Of a stretch of DNA of 64,000 nt, positions 32,690-41,200 are shown piece after piece. The stretch spans positions 83,981 through 147,980 of the forward strand of contig NZ_JAIUZP010000013.1 in assembly GCF_020171315.1 (NCBI RefSeq), read 5' to 3'. The notes beneath the pieces are model-generated. The model saw only the letters and a list, made by a program, of their open reading frames with translations. It did not search any database and was not told the origin of the DNA. This DNA is from Pseudooceanicola nanhaiensis (lineage in GTDB: Bacteria > Pseudomonadota > Alphaproteobacteria > Rhodobacterales > Rhodobacteraceae). Positions within the stretch are counted from its first letter, which is position 1. Each line of letters starts with the position of its first letter. The position numbers and the translations under genes are program-made.

Positions 32690-34369
32690 TCACTCGGCGG
32701 AGGCAGAGAGCGGCGTGGGCTTGGCCATCCACTCTTTCCCCTTCAGCATCGCCTTCCAGTAGACCGGCGGCAGGATCTTCTCCTTCAGCAGCCAGGCGGC
32801 GCGGGTCGGCTTGGTGCCGTCGATCAGCCAGCGGGGGAAGGAAGGCTTGAGCGTGCCGCCGTAGCCGAATTCCGCCAGCACGATCTTGCCGCGTTCCACG
32901 GTCAGCGGGCAGGAGCCATAGCCGTCATACTGCGCCGTGGGAGAGCGCCCGGCAATGTCCGCCACGATGTTCTCGGCCACGACGGGGGCCTGCATCCGCG
33001 CGGCGGCAGCGGTCTTGGCGTTGGGCGCGTTCATCACGTCGCCGAGGCTCCAGACGTTGTCGTAGGTCTTGTGGCGCAGGGTGGCCTGATCCACGTCGAC
33101 CCAGCCCGCGGCATCCGCCAGCGGCGAGACCTTGATGAAATCGGGTGCCGTCTGCGGCGGGCAGACGTGGATCATGTCGAATTCGGTCGTGACCTCGGTC
33201 GGCTCTTCGTCGGGCTTGGCGACCTTGAAGGTCGCGGTCCGGGCCGGGCCGTCGATCTTGGTCAGCGTGTGGAAGAAGTTCAGCGTGGTGCCGTATTTCT
33301 CGATGTAGGACATCAGCGCGGGGACGTAGTCCTTGACCCCGAAGAGCACGCCACCGGCGTTCATGAACTGGATGTCGATGTCCTTCAGCACCCCGGCGCG
33401 GTTCCACGCGTCGCCGGAGAGATACATCGCCTTCTGCGGCGCACCGGCGCATTTGATCGGCATCGGCGGCTGGGTGAAGAGCGCGCGGCCCTTCTTCAGC
33501 CCCTGCACCAGTTCCCACGTATAGGGCGCGAGGTCGTAGCGGTAGTTCGAGGTCACGCCGTTGCGGCCCAGCGTCTCCTCCAGCCCCTCGACCCCGGCCC
33601 AGTCGAGCTTGAGCCCCGGGGCCACCACGAGGCGGTCGTATTTCACCACCCGGCACCCGTCGAGGATGACGGCATTGTTCTGCGGCTCGAAGGCGGCGAC
33701 GGCGGCCTTGATCCATTTCACCCCCTGCGGGATGAGAGAGCCCATGGTGCGCTCGGTCTCGCTGGCCTCGAAGATGCCACCGCCGACCATGGTCCAGCCA
33801 GGCTGGTAGTAGTGGATACCCGCCGGGTCGATCAGCGCGATCTCGAGGTCGGGCTTGCGGGCCTTGAGGCTGGCGGCGACGGCGATGCCGCCTGCACCGG
33901 CGCCCACGACGACGACCTTGTAATGCGCATCCCCGGTGTCGGTCGGGGTCTTGCCACCGTTGGCGATCCGCCGGGCGACACCGTTCATGTCATAGCCGGC
34001 GGCCCGGGTCTTGGCGAGGATCTCGGGCAGGGGGCGACGGGTGGCCTCGGCCAGCGACCACAGGGTGGTGGAGCGGGTCCCGGTGCGGCAGTAGGCAAAG
34101 ATCGGGCCCGGCATCACGCGCAGCGCCTCGGCAAAGGCCTGTGCGTCCGCGTCCGTCACCATGCCCGACGTCACGGGCAGGAAGCGGAACTCGATCCCCT
34201 GCGCGGCGGCCTCCTGCGCGATCTCCTCATGACCGGGCTGGTCCGCGCCCTCGGCGTCGGGGCGGTTGCAGATCAGGGAGCGGTAGCCCGCCGCGGCCAG
34301 CTCTGCCACGTCGGCGCGGGTGATCTGGGGCCCGACGCTCAGGTCGCTGTCGATGGTATGGATGTCCAT
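32690..34369 (-). CDS. DUF442 sulfurtransferase fused to sulfide:quinone oxidoreductase
   Basis: A 559-residue fusion. Residues about 1-110 are a DUF442/TIGR01244 domain whose loop CRTGTRS (Cys94) resembles a rhodanese or phosphatase loop. Residues about 150-559 are a flavoprotein of the type II SQR group, with the FAD loop GAGAGG (156-161), KCAGAPQKAMYLSG with redox Cys307, and HVCPPQTAPDF with Cys403. The usual second redox Cys position (GDC) reads GDV here (Val445). It would oxidise sulfide, pass electrons to quinone and hand sulfane sulfur to an acceptor. GGAGGA precedes the ATG. The PDO-like gene lies upstream in the same operon. Confidence 0.87.
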   Translation of the reverse strand: MDIHTIDSDLSVGPQITRADVAELAAAGYRSLICNRPDAEGADQPGHEEIAQEAAAQGIEFRFLPVTSGMVTDADAQAFAEALRVMPGPIFAYCRTGTRSTTLWSLAEATRRPLPEILAKTRAAGYDMNGVARRIANGGKTPTDTGDAHYKVVVVGAGAGGIAVAASLKARKPDLEIALIDPAGIHYYQPGWTMVGGGIFEASETERTMGSLIPQGVKWIKAAVAAFEPQNNAVILDGCRVVKYDRLVVAPGLKLDWAGVEGLEETLGRNGVTSNYRYDLAPYTWELVQGLKKGRALFTQPPMPIKCAGAPQKAMYLSGDAWNRAGVLKDIDIQFMNAGGVLFGVKDYVPALMSYIEKYGTTLNFFHTLTKIDGPARTATFKVAKPDEEPTEVTTEFDMIHVCPPQTAPDFIKVSPLADAAGWVDVDQATLRHKTYDNVWSLGDVMNAPNAKTAAAARMQAPVVAENIVADIAGRSPTAQYDGYGSCPLTVERGKIVLAEFGYGGTLKPSFPRWLIDGTKPTRAAWLLKEKILPPVYWKAMLKGKEWMAKPTPLSASAE

Positions 34370-34431
34370 GGTGTTCCTCCTCCGGAACGGGGTGATGGCT
34401 GGCGGGGGGCCGTGGTCCCCCGCGTGGCGTC

Positions 34432-34854
34432 TCAGCGGCGACCGAAATCCGCGGTGGTGACGACGCCATCGCCGTCCCGGTCGAGAATCTTCAGCCACTC
34501 GGGCACGGCGGCGGCGAATTCGGCCTCGCTCACCTGACCGTCGCCGTCGGCATCGTTGAAGGCGCGTTCCATCCCGCGGTTCGCGGTCTCCATGCCCTTG
34601 CCGTGGCCGGCGTTGGTCTCCATGTCCGCGGCCCGGGTCTCGTCGAAGAGGTCGTATTCCTCGGGAGAGAGCATCCCGTCCTCGTTCTCGTCGAACATGT
34701 AGAAGACATCGGCCCGGCGGGTTTCGAGCTCGGCCAGGGTCACCTTGCCGTCGCCGTCCGCATCCCAGCCTTCGATGAAGTGCTGGCCGGGCTGGTTATC
34801 CTGCGCGAGGGCAGGGCTGGCCGCGAGGGCCAGAAGAAGTGCTGCGTATTTCAT
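34432..34854 (-). CDS. Exported EF-hand calcium-binding protein
   Basis: A 140-residue protein with a signal peptide (1-18, ending ALAQ) and four EF-hand loops: DADGDGKVTLAE (31-42), DENEDGMLSPEE (55-66), DADGDGQVSEAE and DRDGDGVVTTAD near the C-terminus. It is therefore a small periplasmic calmodulin-like protein. It lies between the persulfide dioxygenase-like gene and the DUF442-SQR gene on the same strand, so it is probably cotranscribed with sulfide-oxidation genes. No catalytic domain is present. Its partner is unknown; a calcium-dependent sensor or scaffold is a guess. Confidence 0.88.
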   Translation of the reverse strand: MKYAALLLALAASPALAQDNQPGQHFIEGWDADGDGKVTLAELETRRADVFYMFDENEDGMLSPEEYDLFDETRAADMETNAGHGKGMETANRGMERAFNDADGDGQVSEAEFAAAVPEWLKILDRDGDGVVTTADFGRR

Positions 34855-34865
34855 GGGTCTGTCCT

Positions 34866-35750
34866 TCAGAGGCCGTTCAGCGGAACCTTGAGCATCGGGC
34901 GGCCGTCCTTGTCGGTCGGCACTTCGCCCGCGCGCATGTTCACCTGCAGCGAGGGGATGATCAGCCGCGGCATGGCCAGCTGCGCATCGCGTTCGGTCCG
35001 GAAGCGGACGAAGTCTTCCTTCGTCTTGCCGCCGCCGACGTGAATATTGTGCGCCTTCTCGTCGCCCACCGTGGTTTCCCACTGGATGTCGCGGCCGTTG
35101 GGGCCGTAGTCATGGCACATGAAGAGCCGGGTTTCGTCGGGCAGGGACAGGACCTTCTGGATCGAGTCGTAGAGCGTTGCCGCATCGCCGCCGGGGAAGT
35201 CGGCCCGGGCCGACCCGCCATCAGGCATGAAGAGCGTATCGCCGACGAAGGCCGCGTCGCCCATCACATGCACCATGCAGGCGGGGGTATGGCCGGGCGT
35301 GTACATGGCAAAGGCCTGCATCCCGCCGATCTGGTAGGTGTCGCCGTCCTCGAAGAGCGCGTCGAACTGCGAGCCGTCACGCTGGAACTCGGTCCCTTCG
35401 TTGAAGATCTTCCCGAAGGTGTCCTGCACCACCATGATCTTGGCGCCGATGCCGATCTTGCCGCCCAGCTTCTGCTGGATGTAGGGCGCGGCCGAGAGGT
35501 GATCGGCGTGGACATGGGTCTCGATGATCCACTCCAGCGTCAGGCCGCGGGCCTCGATGTCGGCAATCATTCGGTCGGCGTGATCATAGGTGATCCGGCC
35601 GGCGGCGTAGTCGATGTCCATGACGCTGTCGACGATCGCGCAGGAGGCGCTGTCGGGGTCTTTCACGATATAGCTGATCGTGTTGGTGTCCGGGTCGAAA
35701 TAAGCGGTGACTTCGGGCTTCACGGACAGGTCGATCGGGTAGTCGGTCAT
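34866..35750 (-). CDS. Persulfide dioxygenase-like metallo-beta-lactamase fold protein
   Basis: A 294-residue MBL-fold hydrolase of the ETHE1/Blh group. The metal motif THVHADHLSAAP gives HxHxDH (about residue 73), followed by YTPGHTPACMVH, FVGDTLFMPDGGSARADFPGG (GDTLFMPD, ARADFPG) and LFMCHDYGP. The ARxDF element and the single-iron layout match persulfide dioxygenases, which oxidise glutathione persulfide to sulfite. It is 11 bases upstream of the EF-hand gene and downstream of the Rrf2 gene. It would use sulfane sulfur made by the SQR fusion in the same operon. Confidence 0.9.
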   Translation of the reverse strand: MTDYPIDLSVKPEVTAYFDPDTNTISYIVKDPDSASCAIVDSVMDIDYAAGRITYDHADRMIADIEARGLTLEWIIETHVHADHLSAAPYIQQKLGGKIGIGAKIMVVQDTFGKIFNEGTEFQRDGSQFDALFEDGDTYQIGGMQAFAMYTPGHTPACMVHVMGDAAFVGDTLFMPDGGSARADFPGGDAATLYDSIQKVLSLPDETRLFMCHDYGPNGRDIQWETTVGDEKAHNIHVGGGKTKEDFVRFRTERDAQLAMPRLIIPSLQVNMRAGEVPTDKDGRPMLKVPLNGL

Positions 35751-35777
35751 CGTGTCTCCTCCACGAGATACGGGGAA

Positions 35778-36248
35778 TTAGCCATGGGCGCGCTTCGGCT
35801 CGACGATGCCCTGCTCCAGCGGGGCGATCCGGTCGAGAAGCTGGCCCCGGTTCGCCGAGATATCGGCAAGGGTCAGGTCATCGAGTACGGCCATGAAGGC
35901 CGCGGTGGCTTTCTGCATCGCTGCCGACAGGCGGCAGATGCCCAGCAGGGGGCAGGTGTTGGTCTCGGCGTTGAAGCATTCGACCAGTTCGATCGGCCCC
36001 TCGGTGAGCCGGATCACGTCGCCCACGACGATCTCCGCCGCGGGACGGCCAAGGCGGAAACCGCCGCCGCGCCCGCGCACGGTCTCGAGGAACCCCGCCT
36101 TGCCAAGCTCGTGGACGATCTTGACGATATGCGGCCGGGCGACCCCGTGGACCTTCACCACGTCATCCACCCGGACCAGCTGAGGGGCCTTCAGCGCGGC
36201 CAGTTGCAGCGAGCGGAGAGCGTAGTTGGAATAGCTGGTCAGTTTCAT
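35778..36248 (-). CDS. Rrf2-family transcriptional regulator
   Basis: A 156-residue winged-helix regulator. The N-terminus MKLTSYSNYALRSLQLAAL and the wing region GRGGGFRLGRPA are typical of Rrf2/NsrR/IscR proteins. Three cysteines in CFNAETNTCPLLGICRL could hold an Fe-S cluster or sense persulfide. It is the first gene of the leftward sulfur operon, 27 bases before the MBL gene, and probably regulates the operon it heads. No Shine-Dalgarno is visible, and the predicted transcription start falls at or next to the ATG. Confidence 0.9.
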   Translation of the reverse strand: MKLTSYSNYALRSLQLAALKAPQLVRVDDVVKVHGVARPHIVKIVHELGKAGFLETVRGRGGGFRLGRPAAEIVVGDVIRLTEGPIELVECFNAETNTCPLLGICRLSAAMQKATAAFMAVLDDLTLADISANRGQLLDRIAPLEQGIVEPKRAHG

Positions 36249-36255
36249 TCAAAAA

Positions 36256-36284
36256 TCAATATGTGTTTTTAAGTTATAGGTCAA
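36256..36284 (-). promoter_or_regulatory. Promoter of the Rrf2/sulfide-oxidation operon
   Basis: On the minus strand TTGACC (36279-36284) and TATTGA (36256-36261) are separated by exactly 17 bases, in an AT-rich stretch that contrasts with its surroundings. The -10 ends 8 bases before the ATG of the Rrf2 gene, so the mRNA would be leaderless or nearly so. Confidence 0.6.
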
Positions 36285-36830
36285 GTATAACTTTGATCGC
36301 GTCTCCGCCTGCGCGGAATGTCGGCCGAGACCACCTACGGGTGCGTGTGGTTGAGCGGGACCGCAAGCGTCTAACCTATTGAATTTGCGCCGATATATTC
36401 TGCCCTCCCAGCGACCCTACCCCCACGACCCAGCGAGCGACAGCGCGCCGCTTCCCATCCGTCATGAGAAAACTTTGATGTGAAGTAAGAGTTAAAGGGC
36501 ATCTCGGCCCGGCCCTTCGCTCCGGTGAGCGCAGCCCCACGCAACGACGGGGCAGGGGGCCGTTTGGCGGCCTTCCTGCGAGTGGCGGCGGCGCTGTTTT
36601 GCTGTGAGATGAGTGCGCCGGGGCCCCTTTCAAGCCGGTCCGGCGGCGCAGGAACCGGTCCTCGATTCGGCTGCTTACGTCATGTTTTCAAGCAGTTCTG
36701 CAGCTGCAAAGCTTGGTGCAACTGCGGCAAGTGCTTGATCGGAAATATGTTTATGAAAAGTAATTAACTAAAGTAATAGTTATTGAAAGTCATAAAGACA
36801 TGTGGCTTGATGAGGGTGGGAGGAAGATGG
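36285..36830. other. Divergent intergenic region, no supported gene
   Basis: About 545 bases between the Rrf2 promoter and the MarR gene. Composition changes from GC-rich to AT-rich near 36740-36830. Short open frames of 80-85 codons exist on both strands but lack ribosome sites and protein-like composition. The right end carries a likely MarR operator. A small RNA cannot be excluded. Confidence 0.45.
36763..36784. promoter_or_regulatory. Putative MarR operator
   Basis: TAACTA-N6-TAGTTA with outer bases extending the symmetry to 8-base arms with one mismatch. It is AT-rich, of the size bound by MarR dimers, and lies 47-68 bases upstream of the marR ATG. Confidence 0.45.
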
Positions 36831-37307
36831 ATGACGCAGCATACAGCGAAACAGGAGGTTGAGGAGACCGATTGCGCTTCTGACGAGGCGATGCGGGAAT
36901 TCCTCGGCTACAGCCTGAAGCGGGCCTACATGGTCTCGCACAAGAACGCCTCCGAGGCGATCGAGCCCTTCGGGCTCAAGGTTCGCTCCTTCTCGGCGCT
37001 CACGCTGATCGTGTCCAACCCCGGTATTCCCCCCTCGCGTCTTGCGGAAATCCTGCAGATCGAACGCTCCAACCTCGTCCTGATCATGGACGAGCTGGAG
37101 ACCCGTGAATTGATCAGCCGGACCCGTGACCCGCAGGACCGACGCCGCTTTGCGCTCAACGCCACGCTGCGCGGCAAGCGGTTGCAGGAGAAGGCCGCGG
37201 CGGCCTCCGCCGCCCGGCAGGAGAAGATCATCTCGCGGCTCACCACCGCGGAATACGAAACGCTGCAGGCCCTCCTGAGGAGGTTCGAGGAAGGCTCCGA
37301 CAGCTAG
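36831..37307 (+). CDS. MarR-family regulator of the phenylpropanoid operon
   Basis: A 158-residue MarR protein. The winged helix reads FSALTLIVSNPGIPPSRLAEIL then ERSNLVLIMDELETRELISRT, with DPQDRRRFALNAT as the wing. The ATG chosen has GGAGGAAG upstream; an earlier TTG is unlikely. It directly precedes the second TRAP operon on the same strand. MarR repressors named CouR or PhdR control hydroxycinnamate genes in other bacteria and respond to the aryl-CoA, so a similar role is likely, inferred from context. Confidence 0.88.
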   Translation: MTQHTAKQEVEETDCASDEAMREFLGYSLKRAYMVSHKNASEAIEPFGLKVRSFSALTLIVSNPGIPPSRLAEILQIERSNLVLIMDELETRELISRTRDPQDRRRFALNATLRGKRLQEKAAAASAARQEKIISRLTTAEYETLQALLRRFEEGSDS

Positions 37308-37368
37308 GCCGCGCCACAGGCGCACCGGCCCGCCCCCGGCAAACGCGGCGGACCCAAGGGAGGACTAC

Positions 37369-38481
37369 ATGAAAACTCTTCTGAAACCGGCCAGCCTGGC
37401 CGGAACGATGGCGCTCACCCTGGCGATGGCCAGCGGGGCCCAGGCGGACACGATCCGCGCCACCAGCAGCTTCGGCCCGGCGCACCCGATCGCGGTGCAC
37501 GCCTATCCCGAGATCAGCGCCCGCCTGTCGGAGTTCACCGATGGCGCATGGGACCTGAACGACACGCCCGGCGGTCTCGTGGCGCCGCCGGACATGTCCT
37601 CGGGCCTGCGCGATGGCGTGACCGAGTTCGGCACCCTGCTGATGCCCTATTTCCCCGCCGAGTTCCCGGAAGCGGCCCTGCCGACCGAGCTGTCGATCCT
37701 CGGATCGAACAACCTCGTCATCTCGGCAGCGGTGACCGAGTACCTCGCCACCTGCGGTGACTGCCAGTCCGAGTTCACCGAGAACGGGCAGGTCTTCCTC
37801 GGCACCGATGCGACGCCGCCCTACAACCTGCTGACGGTCAAGCCGATCCGCTCGGTCGAGGATGCCAAGGGCATGCGCCTGCGTACGGGCGCCCCGCTCT
37901 ATGCGAAGTTCGCGGATGCCATCGGCGCGGAGGCGACGCAGATTTCCTCCTCCGAACTTTTCGAGTCGCTCAGCCAGGGCGTGATCGACGGCACGTTCAG
38001 CGCCAACCACGAGATTATCGCCAACCGTCTGGGCGACATCATCAAGTATGTCACCGTGGTGCAGGAAGGTGTCTACAACGGCGCGGCCCCGGCCATGGCG
38101 AGCGCGCTGCTCTGGGTCCGGATGGCGCCCGAAGAGCGCCAGGCCCTCGCCCGCGCCTCGCAGTACGGCATCGCCAAGGAACTCTACGGCTTCAACGAGG
38201 ATGCGGCCAAGGCCCGCGAGGATGCCTCGATCGAGTTCATCGAGATGGACGAGAGCCTGAAGGCCGCGAAAGAGGCCTATAACACGCAGCACCTCGCCAA
38301 CGCCGCCGCCATCCTGGGAGAGCGCGGCGTGAAGGACGCGCAGGCCAAGATCGACCGCTACACCGCGCTCGTCGAGAAGTGGGAAGGCCTGATCACCCCG
38401 GACATGAGCTACGAGGACATGGCCGAGCTCCGCTACACGGAGATCTTCGCCCCCCTCGACATGGCCGGCTACGGCGAGTGA
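37369..38481 (+). CDS. dctP: TRAP transporter substrate-binding protein, DctP type (second system)
   Basis: A 370-residue periplasmic binding protein with a signal peptide (about 1-26, ending GAQA-DT). DctP-family parts are FGPAHPIAVHAYPEISARL, MRLRTGAPLYAKFADAIGAE (MRLRTG holds the ligand Arg) and SSSELFESLSQGVIDG. A CGDC pair near residue 127 is unusual and could form a disulfide. GGGAGGA precedes the ATG. It follows marR by about 60 bases and is separated from dctQ by two tandem hairpins. The ligand is predicted to be a hydroxycinnamate or related aromatic acid from the linked enzymes. Confidence 0.9.
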   Translation: MKTLLKPASLAGTMALTLAMASGAQADTIRATSSFGPAHPIAVHAYPEISARLSEFTDGAWDLNDTPGGLVAPPDMSSGLRDGVTEFGTLLMPYFPAEFPEAALPTELSILGSNNLVISAAVTEYLATCGDCQSEFTENGQVFLGTDATPPYNLLTVKPIRSVEDAKGMRLRTGAPLYAKFADAIGAEATQISSSELFESLSQGVIDGTFSANHEIIANRLGDIIKYVTVVQEGVYNGAAPAMASALLWVRMAPEERQALARASQYGIAKELYGFNEDAAKAREDASIEFIEMDESLKAAKEAYNTQHLANAAAILGERGVKDAQAKIDRYTALVEKWEGLITPDMSYEDMAELRYTEIFAPLDMAGYGE

Positions 38482-38496
38482 GCCAGTGACCGTCCC

Positions 38497-38538
38497 GGTC
38501 CGGCCAAGCGCCGGACCAGAGGGCCCTTCGGGGCCCTC
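38497..38538 (+). promoter_or_regulatory. Two tandem hairpins in the dctP-dctQ gap
   Basis: GGTCCGG/CCGGACC at 38497-38517 and GAGGGCCC-TTCG-GGGCCCTC at 38519-38538. The second has a UUCG tetraloop, an unusually stable form. There is no T-run, so read-through is expected and mRNA stabilisation of the dctP part is the likely role. Confidence 0.65.
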
Positions 38539-38573
38539 CTCCCCCGGGTGACCCGGTTTCGAAGGAGAAGACC

Positions 38574-39113
38574 ATGAAGACCGTTGAACGGTGGATCAGC
38601 CGGATCAGCATTCTCTTCGCGTCGCTGATCGTGCTTGCGATGATGCTCCAGGTGGTGATCGACGTTGCGATGCGCAAGTTTCTGGGCGCGGGCTTTCCGG
38701 CCACCGCCGACATCGTCAGCCGGTACTACATGGTGTCGGTCAGCTTCCTGCCGCTGGCCATGACCGAGGTCGGGCGCCGGCATATCTCGGCCACGATCTT
38801 TACCGATGCGCTGCGGGGCCCGGCGCGGAGCGCGGTGCAGTTCCTCGGCATCGGCCTGTCGCTGGCGGCCTTTGCGCTGCTGCTCTACGGGACCACGCTG
38901 GAGGCGCTGAAACAGACCGCCAAGGGCGCCTACGTCGAGGCCGGCATCCTGAACGTGCCCACCTGGCCCAGCTACTGGATCCTGCCGGTCTCCTTCACCC
39001 TGATGGAAATCATGCTGCTGCTTCGGTTCGTGGAATTCCTGCGCGGCGTCTACCGCGACGACCCCCATGATCCGCTCGAAGAAGTCGACAGCCCCCTGAG
39101 CGAGGCAAAGTGA
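38574..39113 (+). CDS. dctQ: TRAP transporter small permease, DctQ type (second system)
   Basis: A 179-residue protein with four membrane helices. ADIVSRYYMVSVSFLPLAMTE with GRRHISATIFTD is the usual DctQ pattern. AAGGAG stands before the ATG. It shares its stop with the start of dctM (TGATG). Confidence 0.88.
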   Translation: MKTVERWISRISILFASLIVLAMMLQVVIDVAMRKFLGAGFPATADIVSRYYMVSVSFLPLAMTEVGRRHISATIFTDALRGPARSAVQFLGIGLSLAAFALLLYGTTLEALKQTAKGAYVEAGILNVPTWPSYWILPVSFTLMEIMLLLRFVEFLRGVYRDDPHDPLEEVDSPLSEAK

Positions 39114-40393
39114 TGGATCCCTTCGTTATCGGCCTTCTTGCCCTGTGTTCGCTGCTGCTGCTGATCGGCCTGCGGGTTCCGATCGGGGTCAGCCTGATCA
39201 CGGTCTCCTTCCTCGGGATCTGGGCCATCGTCGGCCTGCGCCCGGCGATGAGCCTGGTCTCCACCATCCCCTATTCCTCCACCGCCAGCTGGACGCTCTC
39301 CTCGATCCCGATGTTCCTGCTGATGGGCTACCTCGCCTTCCACTCCGGCCTGACCCGGGGTCTCTTCGAGGCGGCCCGCGTCTGGTGGGGCTGGATGCCC
39401 GGCGGCCTTGCTGTGGCCTCGCTGGCCGGTGCGGGCGGTTTCGCGGCGGTTTCCGGCTCCTCGGTGGCCTGTTCGGCCGCCATCGGCCGGATCGCCATCC
39501 CCGAGATGCACCGCCAGAACTATGACCTGCGGATCGCCACCGGCTCCGTCGCTGCAGGCGGCACCATCGGCGCGCTGATCCCGCCCTCGATCATCCTGAT
39601 TCTCTTCGGCATCCAGTCGAACAGCTCGATCAACGAGCTCTTCGTGGGGGGCCTGATGCTGGGCCTCGCGTCGCTGGCCTTCTATGTCGCCGCCGTCATG
39701 GTCTACTGGCTGCGCAACCCCGAGCGCCTGCCGCGCATCACCGACACCCCCAAGGGCGACCGCTGGCGCAAGACGCTGGAGATCTGGCCGGTGCTGCTGC
39801 TGATCGTCTCGGTTCTGGGCGGGCTGTTCGGCGGTCTCTTCACCGCCACCGAGGCCGGGGCCTTCGGCGCCTTCATGACCATCGTCATCGGCGTCCTGCG
39901 CCGCAGCCTCAGCTGGGTGCGCTTCAAGGAAAGCCTGATCGACACGCTGCTGGCGGCGGGCGCGCTCTTCATCATCGCCTTCGGGGCCAACCTCTTTACC
40001 AAGCTCGTCGCGATCTCGGGCCTGTCGCGGGAGGTGAGCCAGTTCGTCGAAGGGCTGGGCCTTGGCACCAATGGCCTGCTGGTGATGATCGTCCTGATCT
40101 ACCTCGCGCTCGGCATGTTCCTCGAACCCATCGGGGCGCTGATGCTGACGCTGCCGCTGTTCCTGCCGCTGATCGGTGTGCACGGCATCGACAAGATCTG
40201 GTTCGGCGTCCTCGTCGCCAAGCTGCTCGAGATCGGGATGATCACCCCCCCGGTCGGGCTCAATGTTTTCGTCATTCATTCCGTGGCCCGGGACTACGTG
40301 AAGCTCGAACAGATCTTCGCCGGTATCCTGCCCTTCCTCTTCGCCGACCTCCTGCTGGTCGCGTTGATGTTGGCCACTCGCACATTCTTCTGA
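39113..40393 (+). CDS. dctM: TRAP transporter large permease, DctM type (second system)
   Basis: A 426-residue inner-membrane carrier subunit with about 12 helices. Diagnostic segments are SIPMFLLMGYLAFHSG, AGGFAAVSGSSVACSAAIG, ALIPPSIILILFG, FTATEAGAFGAF and EIGMITPPVGLNVFVIHS. The ATG overlaps the dctQ stop by one base; a GTG one codon earlier is possible. With the binding protein it would import an aromatic acid using the sodium or proton gradient. The SDR gene follows after 13 bases. Confidence 0.93.
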   Translation: MDPFVIGLLALCSLLLLIGLRVPIGVSLITVSFLGIWAIVGLRPAMSLVSTIPYSSTASWTLSSIPMFLLMGYLAFHSGLTRGLFEAARVWWGWMPGGLAVASLAGAGGFAAVSGSSVACSAAIGRIAIPEMHRQNYDLRIATGSVAAGGTIGALIPPSIILILFGIQSNSSINELFVGGLMLGLASLAFYVAAVMVYWLRNPERLPRITDTPKGDRWRKTLEIWPVLLLIVSVLGGLFGGLFTATEAGAFGAFMTIVIGVLRRSLSWVRFKESLIDTLLAAGALFIIAFGANLFTKLVAISGLSREVSQFVEGLGLGTNGLLVMIVLIYLALGMFLEPIGALMLTLPLFLPLIGVHGIDKIWFGVLVAKLLEIGMITPPVGLNVFVIHSVARDYVKLEQIFAGILPFLFADLLLVALMLATRTFF

Positions 40394-40406
40394 GGAGGAG
40401 GCAATC

Positions 40407-41174
40407 ATGCAGATCAAGGACAGTGTCGCGCTCGTCACCGGCGGTGGCAGCGGGCTGGGAGAGGGCACTGCGCGCCGCCTTGCAGCCCAAGGCGCCAGGC
40501 TCGCCATCATGGACCGCAGCGCCGACGCCGCCGCCCGGGTGGCCGAGGCGACGGGCGGCATCGCCCTTGCTGCCGACGTCACCGACGTGGAGGGAGTGGG
40601 CGCTGCCTTCGACAAGATCACCGAGGTCTATGGCACCGCGCCGCGTATCCTCGTGAACTGCGCCGGGATCGGCACGGCAAGCCGCATCCTGCCGCGTGAC
40701 GGGGGCCTGTCGGTCGACATCTTCGAGAAGACGATCCGGGTAAACCTGATCGGCAGCTACATCCTGCTGAACCACGCCGCGCGGGCCATGTCCGCGCTGG
40801 AGCCGCTGGACGAAGACGGTGCGCGGGGCGTGATCATCAACACCGCCTCCGTCGCCTATCAGGACGGACAGATCGGGCAGGCCGCCTATGCCGCCTCCAA
40901 GGGGGGCATCGCCTCGCTCACCTTGCCGGCGGCACGGGAACTGGCCCGGTTCGGCATCCGGGTGATGACCATCGCGCCGGGCCTCTTCGAAACGGCGATG
41001 AGTGCGGGCCTCACGCCCGAGGTGCGGGCCTCGCTGGAGGCGGGCCTGCCGTTCCCGTCCCGCATGGGGCGGCCCGATGAATATGCGCAACTGGTGCAGC
41101 AGATCGTGGAGAACCCCCTTCTGAATGGGGAAATCATCCGCCTCGACAGCGCCGTCCGGCTGGCACCCAAGTGA
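40407..41174 (+). CDS. 3-hydroxyacyl-CoA dehydrogenase-type SDR
   Basis: A 255-residue classical SDR close to type 2 (HSD10-like) 3-hydroxyacyl-CoA dehydrogenases. Parts seen are TGGGSGLGEGTA (residues 11-22), DVTD, LVNCAGIG, the INTASVAYQDGQIGQAAYAASKGG stretch (Ser in NTASVA, Tyr/Lys in YAASK) and the C-terminal NGEIIRLDSAVRL, which replaces the usual VDGG. In this operon it would oxidise the 3-hydroxy-3-arylpropanoyl-CoA formed by the hydratase to the beta-keto form. GGAGGAGG precedes the ATG. Confidence 0.87.
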   Translation: MQIKDSVALVTGGGSGLGEGTARRLAAQGARLAIMDRSADAAARVAEATGGIALAADVTDVEGVGAAFDKITEVYGTAPRILVNCAGIGTASRILPRDGGLSVDIFEKTIRVNLIGSYILLNHAARAMSALEPLDEDGARGVIINTASVAYQDGQIGQAAYAASKGGIASLTLPAARELARFGIRVMTIAPGLFETAMSAGLTPEVRASLEAGLPFPSRMGRPDEYAQLVQQIVENPLLNGEIIRLDSAVRLAPK

Positions 41175-41200
41175 CCGGCGCGGAAAAAGGGAGACAAGAT

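Noticed and set aside
30974..34537. Open frame of 1187 codons antisense to the SulP and DUF442-SQR genes
   Set aside because: Same shadow effect; no recognisable motif, and it crosses the boundary between two real genes.
36376..36633. 85-codon frame in the Rrf2-MarR gap
   Set aside because: TTG start without a ribosome site; composition not protein-like.
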